Below, piece after piece: positions 35,761 through 46,055 of a stretch of DNA of 64,000 bases. Source of the stretch: Trifolium pratense (lineage: Eukaryota; Streptophyta; Magnoliopsida; Fabales; Fabaceae); contig NC_060063.1 in assembly GCF_020283565.1 (NCBI RefSeq), forward strand, positions 43,360,856 to 43,424,855, in the 5' to 3' direction. The position numbers and the translations under genes are program-made. How positions within the stretch are numbered: position 1 is the first letter of the stretch; each line of letters starts with the position of its first letter. Under the pieces are notes generated by a model. That model was not told the origin of the DNA, made no database searches, and was given only the letters and a program-made list of their open reading frames with translations.

Positions 35761-36965
35761 ATAGTAATTTTGATGTTCAATAATTTAGAAAAATAGCTTT
35801 TTAGGCCTCCCATGTTGCTTTTTAACCCTCCCCAAAAATCCCAAAATACCCCAAATTTTGGGCCTAGTTGCGTTTGGTTCCTACAATACGAACCTGCATA
35901 AATTTCGTATTCTAGGATACGAACCCGCTATACTTCGTATCTTATGGCTACAACTTCAAAGAAAAGTTTGCAAAAACCAATAAAAGACTACCCTTCGTAA
36001 CCTACGAAACGAAAACTCTAAACTTCGTATTTTTCGAAACGAATACGCTAGGTTTCGTATTCTACAAAATGAAGACGCCTGATTTCATATCCTAGGCGTG
36101 TTATACTAGTAAAACCCCAACACTTCATTAGTTTGAAGAAAACTAGGTTTTTAGGGATGTGAAGGGCGATTTTTAGGGTTTCAATCGCGATCGAGAACGA
36201 CGAACAAGGATCTCAATCAATCAGTTTCATTCAAGCCCTGCTATTCATCTCCCTGAATCGCTACAGGAACACGAGTTTGTGTTGGAAATTTAGAGGACTT
36301 ATTCCATTTGGTTTCTTTATTATGTCTGCAATTTACATGACCCATACCTGGCGTGTGGATTGTATTCCATGAGAAAATTCTATAACAGGCGTCAGTTAAC
36401 TCCATTTCGTAACAATATTAACCAATACAAGCACAACAGTTCATGAAATTTGTAAAGTTTGTCACGTAACTACCAAATTCACTTCGTAGCGTAACTACCA
36501 AAACGCAGAATGACAGGAATTCCATGAAAGCTTAAAAAAACGGTATAAAGCATAAATTACGTGTTGTGTACCAAATGAGTGTGGGATCCCTCTTTTGGTA
36601 AAGAAATGTTGCTTTGAAGTCTTCCAATCGTCCCAAAATCACCATAGGCCTATATACGCATACTTCGTAACATGCATTACGAAACTCAGCGATTTCGTTT
36701 CGTAACTAACAAAATGCTAAAAAATTTTCAAAACCGTCACACTTCGTAACCTGCATAACGAAACCATGTGTTTTACTAAAAAATTGGCTAACAATGCAAC
36801 GTTAGGTCTTGTACCACATCATTTTGTATCCTACAATACGAAATTAGGTAAGTTCGTATTGCAGATTCCAAACTCCTTATAAGGGCAACATGGTCAACCT
36901 GGGGGCCTCGACGTAAACATGGGGGGCCAAAAAAGCAATTTTCATAATTTAGAGATTTTATAGAA
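35761..36965. mobile_element. Unclassified repeat element dense in TTCGTA/TACGAA motifs
   Basis: The block starts near 'gaaaaatagctttttaggcctccc' and ends near 'ggggggccaaaaaagcaattttc', which are inverted relative to each other (gctttttaggcc / ggccaaaaaagc). The outer parts (35880-36110 and 36400-36880) contain many TTCGTA, TACGAA, CGTAAC and TTACGAA sites in short palindromes. The centre (36130-36300) looks like a transcript 5' leader and may be captured sequence. No frame of note. Confidence 0.45.
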
Positions 36966-37029
36966 AAGTAGAATTTACTCTTTGTTTATTGTACTAAAAA
37001 TCACTTTTTTAAATAAAATAATCTTTAGT

Positions 37030-39599
37030 TTGTTTGGTGATGAGACTTTTCTCCAAGTGCACAGAATCGTTATCAAGTAATAAAGTAGTAAGTTTATCGT
37101 CTCCACAGGGATTGTGCCAAAATTACTAGTTTCGCTTAGGAATTTAGAAAATAAAAGTGTTTTGCATTCGCTTTGTTAGTTTGAAAGATTTTTGCTATTA
37201 AAAGTAAATAATAATTAAAGTAAAAGGCAGAGAAATAAATAACAACTAGCATCCGGACCCGTGCCAAACATGGCTAAAATGAGACTACAAAAAATAACAT
37301 TTTAATATTAAAATTTTCATAATTCTCAAATAAAAAGAATGAAAATTTATAACATAAAAAAAATAGGATCCCATATTAGGCAAAAAAAAAAAACCATAAA
37401 ATACCGTATTAATATATGAATATAAATTTATTTTCCGTGTAAATCAAAATGTAAAAATATAGACTCGTGTGTAAACTTTAAAAAAAAGCCTCCAAACAAA
37501 CAAAAGTTAAATTCAATAGTAAAATAAATATGAAACAAAAATACCCTAAAGAAATTATCAGAATATATCTTATATTAGTTAATTTCCACATCAATATCTT
37601 TCGAATAAAATAAATATAGAACCTAGTATAAACTATATATAAATATATGAATAAACATATTGTCCCTATATTAATATTTGTTTTTGGTATTCATTTATCA
37701 AAAAAGATATATATAATATATTTTTTGGTATTAACCATCTTGTTCTCAGGGGAAGAATTCTCTAATAATTTAGAGTTCGACCACCTGGTACGTATATCCC
37801 CAAAAAAATACATGTGCAAAAGTCTCACATAAATAAAAATAGATTCCCGTATTAATATACGAATATAAATATATAGTCATATACATCAACAAAAAAATAG
37901 ATCATATCGGAGTATATAAATAACCAAAAAAAGAAAAAAGAACACGCCCCCCTTAAAAATACAAAAAAATAGGTCAATGTATATGAGTAAAAGTATAAAA
38001 TCCCGTATAAATGTCTTAAAATAAAAGTATATAACCACGATAAGAAAAATATAACAAAAATAAAAAGTAGGAAAATTGTATTCTCTCTTTGTTACCGGTC
38101 TTCTCTAAATAAATAAAAAATTAATACAGAAAATAATCTTAATTTAATCAAATCAATTTTATCTACTCTAGGAAAAGAATATCGTTGATCCGTCAAGTTC
38201 AATCGCAACCATCTTGGTCTTAATTCATTCATTTCATAGTCTTTCTATACATCTGCAAATAAATTATAATAAATGATTAAATCCAATATAAAACATCACA
38301 TTGACAAATTCATAATTCATTGCAATTCTGTATCTTTCTTTTGCTAAGCAAAACAAATAGAAAATGAGAAAAGTATTAGAATTTAGGAAAAGTTATGATT
38401 TCGTATCTATATATCAATAAAAATGATAAAATTATTATTAACAATATTAAAAAAAAAAAAAATCAAAAGATTAATTAGGATATTCCTATAATGAAACAAA
38501 ACAATAACCAAAATGAATACCATTCAATAAACCAAAACATTGAAATAGTTAAAAAAATTGAATTATAAAGATTATACCTGAAGTAAAAGAGCAAGAAGAA
38601 CTTGAATAGGAGGAAGAAAATACTAACCAAAGTTGAATATTGTGTTGCTCTATTACAAACAGACTATTTATAGATGTAAAATAATAAAGTAAAAGGTAAT
38701 AATTATGAATTAATTTGATTGAATAAAAAAATTAAACCATTGCCTTAATATATGTCTACATCATAAATCAAATCAATTACATTACAATAGCTGAACATAA
38801 ATCTCCAAAATGCAAAAGTAATAAACTTAAAAGACTAACACAACTATAATAATATATAAAGAATTATTCTCCAATGTCTTGAACCCATGCCTAAATGAGT
38901 CTGTCATTCTACCAAACGGATCTGCAAATAAAACAGAATTAAAAATTAAAAAATTAGTACTTAACGATTAAAGTCATTATATTTTAAATAAATAAAAATA
39001 ATGATAGAATGGTCAACTTTGTTATTATTTTGGTTATGATTATTTATTGTCAAAACAATGCTAGAAGAGAGTTTATTTGGAAGTGCCATGTGTACACTAA
39101 ATCTTGAGAAAAAGGTCCCAAATAATATATTAATAGATTAAAATAAATAAGTGTGCGAGTAGACACACGTAGTGGTTAAGTGTTTCGAATCCCTCCCTTA
39201 TTCTTGCTTGGTAATTGGCGTTATACTTTTCATCATTACTGGGTTATAATTTACTGGATTAATTTCTATTAAAATAAGTTTAGTTTTACTATCCTTATTT
39301 CTATTGCAATTTGTAATAGGTTTAATCAACGGTTGCTAGCATTCCCTTGGTTTTATAATATTCTCTCCTTTAACGGGTTCAACCTTTAAATGGCGTCCTT
39401 ATCTTTAGAAGTTCAATGTTTGACAAGTTCTCTCTACTTGGTTGATACACCTACACAATGCGAAATTTAACTATGTGTGATTCTTAATCCTACCCCCTTC
39501 CTCAGATACTGAATTTAATGGTCTCATGGTTGGTCGGTCGAATTGTCTTTAGTTTCGGGCCTATTAGTCGGTTGTCACGGGATCAGTTAATTCCTATGA
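37030..39599. other. Old noncoding repeat, left part, host of the gag-only LTR element
   Basis: Begins near 'tggtgatgagacttttctcc' with the 'gttatcaagtaataaa' and 'cgtctccacagggattg' landmarks of a common legume repeat. Its other end appears to be 43696 to about 44356 ('gactgtcatcatttg'), the two ends being roughly inverted (tgatga / tcatca). The interior, especially 37240-39180, is very AT-rich with further possible insertions. No gene. Confidence 0.4.
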
Positions 39600-39604
39600 G
39601 TTCA

Positions 39605-40357
39605 TGTTAGAGATATTTCCAAAATATATAAACTTGGAAATAAAACATTGTATTACTGGATATAATGATTAAGGTTGAGAAATATATCAGAACTATTAAA
39701 TATGGCTTAGTGGCTGCGTGCGTAATCCAATGACCTGTAGGTACAGGGTTCGGTTCCTGGGTCTTGCTGTTTTGCGTTTTTATTGTCAATTAATTTGAAT
39801 TATCATGATTCAAATTTTTAGCAAAAACGGTTGAGGCAGGAGTTGAACAAGGATCAGTTTGTTAAAGGTTACACACACATGCCAATAGACTAGACCAACC
39901 GTTACTGATATATTTTGAATTGTAACCGCTAATAACGGTTATTTGGGAGAAGTTATTCTCTTGATCAAATCATGATTATCTCTCTATAAATAGAGAAAGT
40001 TGGAAACAGTAAACATAAGAAAACTGACATAATCAAACCAAATTCTCTCCCACTTACATTTTTCTTCTAAATCATCCTTCACTTCATTAATGCATGAGTG
40101 AATTGTTGGAATCATATTTTTGTAAAATGTTATCAAAGATATGCTTGTTGTGTTAGTGCAAACCACTACAAGGTGATCAAAGTATCCTGCAGGGTATTCG
40201 CCGTATATCCCAATTGCATCCAATACACAATATTGGTGGGGGCGAATAGAACCTAAAGGTTAGTGTGAAAACACGCTTTGATTCTTTACGTGCATCCATC
40301 GGCGACATCTTCTTTGTTCAAGTGTTGCAGCATCTTCCCCAACAAAAATCTCCAACA
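39605..40357 (+). repeat. 5' LTR of the gag-only element
   Basis: 753 bp. It contains a TATAAATA box at 39985-39992, tRNA-like A and B boxes at 39703-39757, and the 14-nt segment 40245-40258 complementary to the start of the interior. Confidence 0.93.
39703..39757 (+). promoter_or_regulatory. tRNA-like Pol III A and B boxes inside the LTR
   Basis: TGGCTTAGTGG (39703-39713) fits the A-box consensus TRGCNNAGYNGG except one base. GGTTCGGTTCC (39747-39757) fits the B-box GGTTCRANNCC apart from the A. Spacing is 33 nt, as in tRNA genes, and the B box sits in a potential T-arm (CAGG/CCTG stem). The same sequence recurs in the 3' LTR at 43036-43090. It may be a SINE or tRNA fragment trapped in the LTR. 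Confidence 0.6.
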
Positions 40358-40359
40358 AT

Positions 40360-40373
40360 CTTTAGGTTCTATT
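40360..40373 (+). promoter_or_regulatory. Candidate self-complementary primer-binding site
   Basis: CTTTAGGTTCTATT lies two bases after the 5' LTR, where the minus-strand primer should anneal. It is the exact reverse complement of 40245-40258 (AATAGAACCTAAAG) within the LTR. With one mismatch the pairing extends by two more bases towards the LTR. It does not resemble the 3' end of a tRNA that I recognise. Confidence 0.65.
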
Positions 40374-40388
40374 TCTATTTCTTAATCA

Positions 40389-41249
40389 ATGGCTGCATCA
40401 CTCAAAGAAATGACTTCTGATTTTGTGAAATTGGAGAGGTTTGATGGAGGCCATTTTAACCGATGGCAGAAAAAGATGAAATTCCTTCTCACAACCTTGA
40501 AAGTGGTGTACGTTCTTAATACCGCAAGACCAACAGAGAGGGAGAATGAAAGAATTGCTGAAACAAGAGACAGACAGAAGTGGGAAAATGATGATTACAT
40601 CTGCATGGGCCACATTCTCAATGGATTATCAGACTCACTTTTTGACATCTACCAAAGTAGCGGTTCTGCAAAGGAACTATGGGAGAAACTGGAAACAAGA
40701 TATATGTTGGAAGACGCTACCAGTAAGAAATTTCTTGTCTCTCAATTTAATAATTATAACATGGTAGACTCTAGACCAGTGATGGAACAATTATATGAAC
40801 TTGAACGAATTCTGAACAACTTTAAGCAACATAAAATGCATATGGATGAAACAATCATTGTTTCTTCCATAATAGATAAACTTCCTTCATCATGGAAAGA
40901 TTTTAAAAAGTCCTTGAAACATAAGAAAGAAGATATTTCTCTTGAGCAGTTAGGAAATCACCTTCGTCTTGAAGAAGAGTATCGTAAACAGGATGATACT
41001 AAGAATCAAAACGCTCATGAGAAGGTATATGTTTTGGTGGATGGAAAGTCTAGTAAATCCAAGGATAATATGGATATAGATGGAGAAAATGTTCATGACA
41101 ACAACAATGAACATGGACAAAAGAAAAGAAAGAGAGGAAGTTGCTTCCATTGTGGCAAACCGGGACATTTCAAGAGTGAATGTAAGTTCTTGAAAAAGTT
41201 GAACAAAGAGAAGAACTCTAGTGCACAAGAGGATCATCTTGTTGCATAG
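40389..41249 (+). CDS. Copia-type Gag polyprotein, 286 aa, intact
   Basis: Begins MAASLKEMTSDFVKLERFDG and continues with the aromatic-rich gag fold of plant copia elements (UBN2-type; FNRWQKKMKFLLTTL, LWEKLETRYM, LEDATSKKFLVSQF). The C-terminus has a basic stretch and one CCHC zinc knuckle at residues 252-265 (CFHCGKPGHFKSEC). Family knowledge: Gag forms the virus-like particle and binds element RNA. The frame ends at TAG 16 nt after VHD-like acidic residues with no downstream pol, unlike a normal copia gag-pol fusion. It starts 31 bp after the 5' LTR. Confidence 0.9.
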   Translation: MAASLKEMTSDFVKLERFDGGHFNRWQKKMKFLLTTLKVVYVLNTARPTERENERIAETRDRQKWENDDYICMGHILNGLSDSLFDIYQSSGSAKELWEKLETRYMLEDATSKKFLVSQFNNYNMVDSRPVMEQLYELERILNNFKQHKMHMDETIIVSSIIDKLPSSWKDFKKSLKHKKEDISLEQLGNHLRLEEEYRKQDDTKNQNAHEKVYVLVDGKSSKSKDNMDIDGENVHDNNNEHGQKKRKRGSCFHCGKPGHFKSECKFLKKLNKEKNSSAQEDHLVA

Positions 41250-42937
41250 AAGTCACTTCTAGAAATTTCTCACCCTTAAGAATATATAATATGTACCCGA
41301 TGATGGGAATGTTGTAATTTAAGTATGTTTGCTTGTAACTGGTTATGAATTTTTAATTTGGTTTGTAGTTTGGTTTGTATAACTTATAATGTGTGATATT
41401 TTATAATATGAGATTGTGATTTATATTATTGTTACTTGTATGATTATTATAGAGGTTGATATCTAATTTTCATGAATTCTTATAAGCATGAATTGTTGTT
41501 TTTGTTTTTAATAAGATTGTTTGATTAATCTGTAAAAAGTTTTGAAGTAACTTGAATCACTGTTTTCCAAATTTTTCTCAAATGCAGTACATGAATTTTA
41601 ACTAAATACCTTGGTTTAAAATGTTAGGATTGTTATATATACTGGTATGTGTATATATTAGTAACAATGTTAATAATTTGATTGTTTGAGTACAATGCAT
41701 TTTATTGTTGGAGTTATGTCCTCTATTGCTATTGTTATAAGATCTTTCGTAGCAGCAAATTCCTATGTTAACAGACATGTTTCGTGTGCCGAGACTATGA
41801 AAATTTAAGTTATTATGATTGCTAATGTTATAATAAATTTCATGTGTGTGTATGATAAACAAGACATGCATTATTTTATAGAATTGAAATCTAATTCTTA
41901 AGTGTTTTTTTTTTTAGATTTGATTATATGTGTATGATTAACATGTATGTGACTCATAATTTGTTATTTTAAGATTATGGTTATTGTTGATCATTGGAAA
42001 TTTGATGATCATTATTATACATGTTTTATATTTTGAATAAATGATATTCGGTGAATGTTGAAACGAAAGTGAAAACTTTAAATCGTAATGTTTGTTATTA
42101 AATGGTTTAGTTTAATAACAAAGGTGAAATGATTTAAAATGAGTTTGTATAAAATACAAAGTAATTGAATGACTCAAAGTCATGAATTTGTGATAGTTGG
42201 TTAAACTATCAAGAATATATAAATAGCATAGCTATGAAAGTGATTGAATATTCAAAAGTATTTAAGTGGAAAGACTTGCAATTATTTGACGAAATGATTG
42301 ACAAGGATATGGTGTCTTCGGATATGATGTTAAAATCATTGAAAACATCATAAGGGATGTGATACAAACCCGGATCTAATTGATCACCAATGGCGGAAAC
42401 TCAACTCACACTTGAATAATATCAAGTCTTGAGTTCAATGGTGAAAGTACACTATTAGAGTGATTGAAGTACTTGATAATAGATACTACATCCCAAGGGG
42501 TTTAAGTACTTGGACCATAAGATTGAAAGTGGTAGGATGAGGTTTTCCTCTTAATAGACATATAGCATATATTTGCTTGAATGCATAATTATGGGTGCAT
42601 TTATGATATAGTCTACCTATATGAGAATGAAGTGAGGCCGCTTCATAGAGTTCAAGGGTTTGACTCTTAAATTCTCATGAAAAGGATATGTGACACAAGG
42701 CCTTATTGAATGTGTCAAATTTAATAATTCTTTTGATAACACCGAGATTTCATGTGTAAGTTATGCACACTTGTTCAAATGAATAGTTGGTTCAAAGCTT
42801 GTCTACCAATGTCTATTCGGGATAAGTGGAACACATTATCTTACTAAGTAATGGTTCAAATCGTGAGATACCATTATCTGAAACCATGATATTTCCAGAA
42901 ATATGGATTTAGTTATATTTTGTAAATGGTGGGGGAT
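41250..42937 (+). other. Noncoding 3' interior of the gag-only element
   Basis: 1.69 kb without a meaningful frame. I found no RT, integrase or RNase H motif on either strand. AT-rich, ending in the polypurine tract. Confidence 0.7.
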
Positions 42938-43690
42938 TGTTAGAGATATTTCCAAAATATATAAACTTGGAAATAAAACATTGTATTACTGGATATAATG
43001 ATTAAGGTTGAGAAATATATCAGAACTATTAAATATGGCTTAGTGGCTGCGTGCGTAATCCAATGACCTGTAGGTACAGGGTTCGGTTCCTGGGTCTTGC
43101 TGTTTTGCGTTTTTATTGTCAATTAATTTGAATTATCATGATTCAAATTTTTAGCAAAAACGGTTGAGGCAGGAGTTGAACAAGGATCAGTTTGTTAAAG
43201 GTTACACACACATGCCAATAGACTAGACCAACCGTTACTGATATATTTTGAATTGTAACCGCTAATAACGGTTATTTGGGAGAAGTTATTCTCTTGATCA
43301 AATCATGATTATCTCTCTATAAATAGAGAAAGTTGGAAACAGTAAACATAAGAAAACTGACATAATCAAACCAAATTCTCTCCCACTTACATTTTTCTTC
43401 TAAATCATCCTTCACTTCATTAATGCATGAGTGAATTGTTGGAATCATATTTTTGTAAAATGTTATCAAAGATATGCTTGTTGTGTTAGTGCAAACCACT
43501 ACAAGGTGATCAAAGTATCCTGCAGGGTATTCGCCGTATATCCCAATTGCATCCAATACACAATATTGGTGGGGGCGAATAGAACCTAAAGGTTAGTGTG
43601 AAAACACGCTTTGATTCTTTACGTGCATCCATCGGCGACATCTTCTTTGTTCAAGTGTTGCAGCATCTTCCCCAACAAAAATCTCCAACA
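42938..43690 (+). repeat. 3' LTR of the gag-only element
   Basis: 753 bp, same start and end as 39605-40357, with no difference found. Followed by GTTCA. Confidence 0.93.
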
Positions 43691-44039
43691 GTTCATTCTA
43701 TAACGTTATCAAGATTAAGAATGAAAAATTAAAACAAGACAATTATAGAAAATAACTGAATAACAATCGAATATAAACTTTTTCGAACCAAAATTACATG
43801 TCTCAAGCATTCATAAGGGAGTTCATCTACTCGACCTAACCTAGGAAAATAAAATTACAAAGACAAATAAAAAGAAAGGAATCTTGTTGCCTCGGAGTTC
43901 CTTGGCCCTCCTTGCCTCCTCCTTAGAGTTCTCCTAACTCTCTCTTGAGTATCACTATTGTTGAGTGATTTCTGAATGAATAATTGTGAAGGAGAAGGAC
44001 TCTATTTATATTTTTTTTTCTTCGTGGATTTGGGCTTTT

Positions 44040-44195
44040 CCATCGTGCGCATCATACCTATCGTGCCCACGATGCTTCACAAAATTTCTCATCGTGGCCA
44101 CGATGCAATCCATCGTGCTACGATGGATTGATTTGTTTTATTTTTTAAACCGCTTCTCATCGTGTTGCGATGGTCCTCATCGTGGTGCGATGAAT
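44040..44195. repeat. Cluster of CATCGTG / CACGATG inverted motifs
   Basis: At least eight occurrences of ATCGTG, some paired with CACGAT in palindromes such as ATCGTGGCCACGAT, within 155 bp. Confidence 0.7.
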
Positions 44196-45160
44196 TCTTC
44201 AATTTCTTTCTTTTTTGATGTTTTTTTCCACTTTTCTTGTTTCTTGGTCAAGTAACTTCATTTTTCCAGATTTTTGCTCTCTTTTGGCCTTCAATTGCTA
44301 CTATAAATACTCTAAAATAGTACTAAAAACATCGTATAATTGACTGTCATCATTTGGATACAATATGTAAAAGTGATTTTTTTAATTATAAAATCATTTT
44401 CTCCTTTTAATATTTCTTTTCTCCCTCCTCTAAAAAAAATCTATTATTTGAGGAGCTACTCTTAGCATCTTTTCATTTTTAGCTGTTTTCTGATTATTTA
44501 AAAAATCTATAACAATCATATTCAATATTTTTAAAAGTAATTATTTTTATAAAATAAGTGATTCTTTTCTAAAAAAAACTGTAACAAACGGCCTCTAAAT
44601 CAACTAATTTTACCTTGTCATTGACTATAGGAAAGGATGATAATTAACAAGTTTGCTTTGTATTTTGTTGTTTTACATTGTGGCTTTCTCAAGAACAAAA
44701 GGTTTATTTTCTACGAAATGTTATGCAAGCCAGGAATAAGAATTACATGAACATTATGGCTTGTTGCATTCGGAAAATGTGTAGTAAAATCATTTAAGGG
44801 GGTTATCAATATAGTTATGTTGTTACTTGGTGTGCAAATAACCAACTATCTAAGTTGGTTAGTTATGATCTTTTGGGCCTTATTAGTGCTTTCTAAGCCC
44901 AATTCATGTAGTGTACATGTATAAGATGTTGATGGAAAAAATATTAGTTTTTGGGTTCTTCTTTTCGTGGCTGCCACCGTTTCTCACGCGCCTCCTGAAA
45001 TGATCAAAATACCCTCTTTGTTATCTACGTAGTAATAATTAATAATCGTCAATCTATAATTTTAAAGTTATTAGGCCTAATACAAAAATCTAAAAAATTG
45101 GTGGTAAAAGCAGGGGCAAATTATCTAAGAAGCCGACAGGTGCCACGGTACTCCTAAAAT

Positions 45161-45163
<3 letters not shown>

Positions 45164-45226
<63 letters not shown>
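45164..45226. repeat. (AT)n microsatellite, about 63 bp
   Basis: Uninterrupted alternating AT. The length may be inexact in the assembly. Confidence 0.95.
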
Positions 45227-45229
<3 letters not shown>

Positions 45230-45596
45230 TATATTAGGTGTATATTAACTATATATTTGCATCCCTCAAATATCTTATATATCATATATTAGGCAGATAT
45301 TATAATAATATTTGCATGTCAGAGTGGATAAGGAAAGGTTTTCTAAGGTCATAAGTTCAATTTCTTGTAGGCCCTTTTTTTTTTATTGTATTTTTATTCA
45401 AATAAATTGATTTGGAGTGCTTGAACCATATTATACAAATACAATTTCATTTTCTCTTTTATTTTTACTTATAACTTATAATAAATTTTTTGGCACCCTA
45501 ATAAAATTACTCAAGATCCGCCATCGAGTAAGAAATTAAGAACCATATATACCATAAAAATAAACATAGAAGTGGATAATTCATAAGCAAGCAATC

Positions 45597-46055
45597 CTAG
45601 CCACTGCCACCAAACTGAACCTTAAGCTTCTTAATTTGTGTTGCATCAAGCAGAGTAGTCTTTTCAAGTGTGGGAGTTGGTAATTTGTTACCAAATAACA
45701 AATAATCAATTATATGCAAGGTAGGATTTGTGCTACTATAAGCAGCAAAAGCATAAGTTTTTCCAACACCAGAGTTAAGTTGAAAATGCATTAATCCTTT
45801 TGGAAAAACTATAACATCACCAGGATTAAGAGTTTTCACAAAAAGTTTTGTAGGAGTAATTAATAAATCCAGCAGTTATTTGACCTTCAACCATGATTAC
45901 TAATTAACTCAGTTGCATCAGGATGAATGTGCATTGGTACGGTTCCATTTATACCGATATCTACTCTTGCTGCAGAGATACCAAGTCCATTGAGACCCAG
46001 TAAACTATTGATGCCGATGTTGTTCCAACATTAAAAGGGCTTATTGGGATTCCAG
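45597..46055 (-). pseudogene. Germin-like pseudogene GLP3, 5'-truncated with frameshifts
   Basis: The 3' part (45597-45839) is an open 80-codon frame matching the GLP1 C-terminus (KTLNPGDVIVFPKGLMHFQL, then YSSTNPTLHI). Upstream, to about 46055, homology continues through box 1 and NLPGLNGLG, but with two small insertions relative to GLP1: an extra 'taat' near 45860 and extra bases near 45900. Homology stops in the segment equivalent to residue 65, so the signal peptide, both cysteines and the promoter are gone. It is closer to GLP1 than GLP2. Confidence 0.9.

Larger units (their letters stand above)
39605..43690 (+). mobile_element. Gag-only LTR retrotransposon (TR-GAG type), 4,086 bp
   Basis: Two 753-bp LTRs, TGTTAG...CCAACA, are flanked by a 5-bp target duplication GTTCA (39600-39604 and 43691-43695). 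The interior carries one open frame, a copia-type gag, and no protease, integrase or reverse transcriptase. The LTRs gave identical translated frames in both places I could compare, so insertion is recent. There is no TGGTATCAGAGC primer site. A polypurine tract (GGTGGGGGA, about 42928-42936) precedes the 3' LTR. Mobilisation must depend on another element's pol. Confidence 0.9.
43696..45596. other. Right part of the host repeat and GLP3 downstream flank
   Basis: 43696 to about 44356 completes the older repeat and contains the ATCGTG/CACGAT cluster (44040-44195). 44700-44800 resembles the GLP2 and GLP5 downstream flanks. 45301-45370 has a weak tRNA-like stretch (cagagtggataagg, then aagttcaatttct). 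No gene. Confidence 0.5.

Noticed and set aside
45301..45370. tRNA gene or SINE head
   Set aside because: A- and B-like words are present, but the cloverleaf and target duplications are not convincing.
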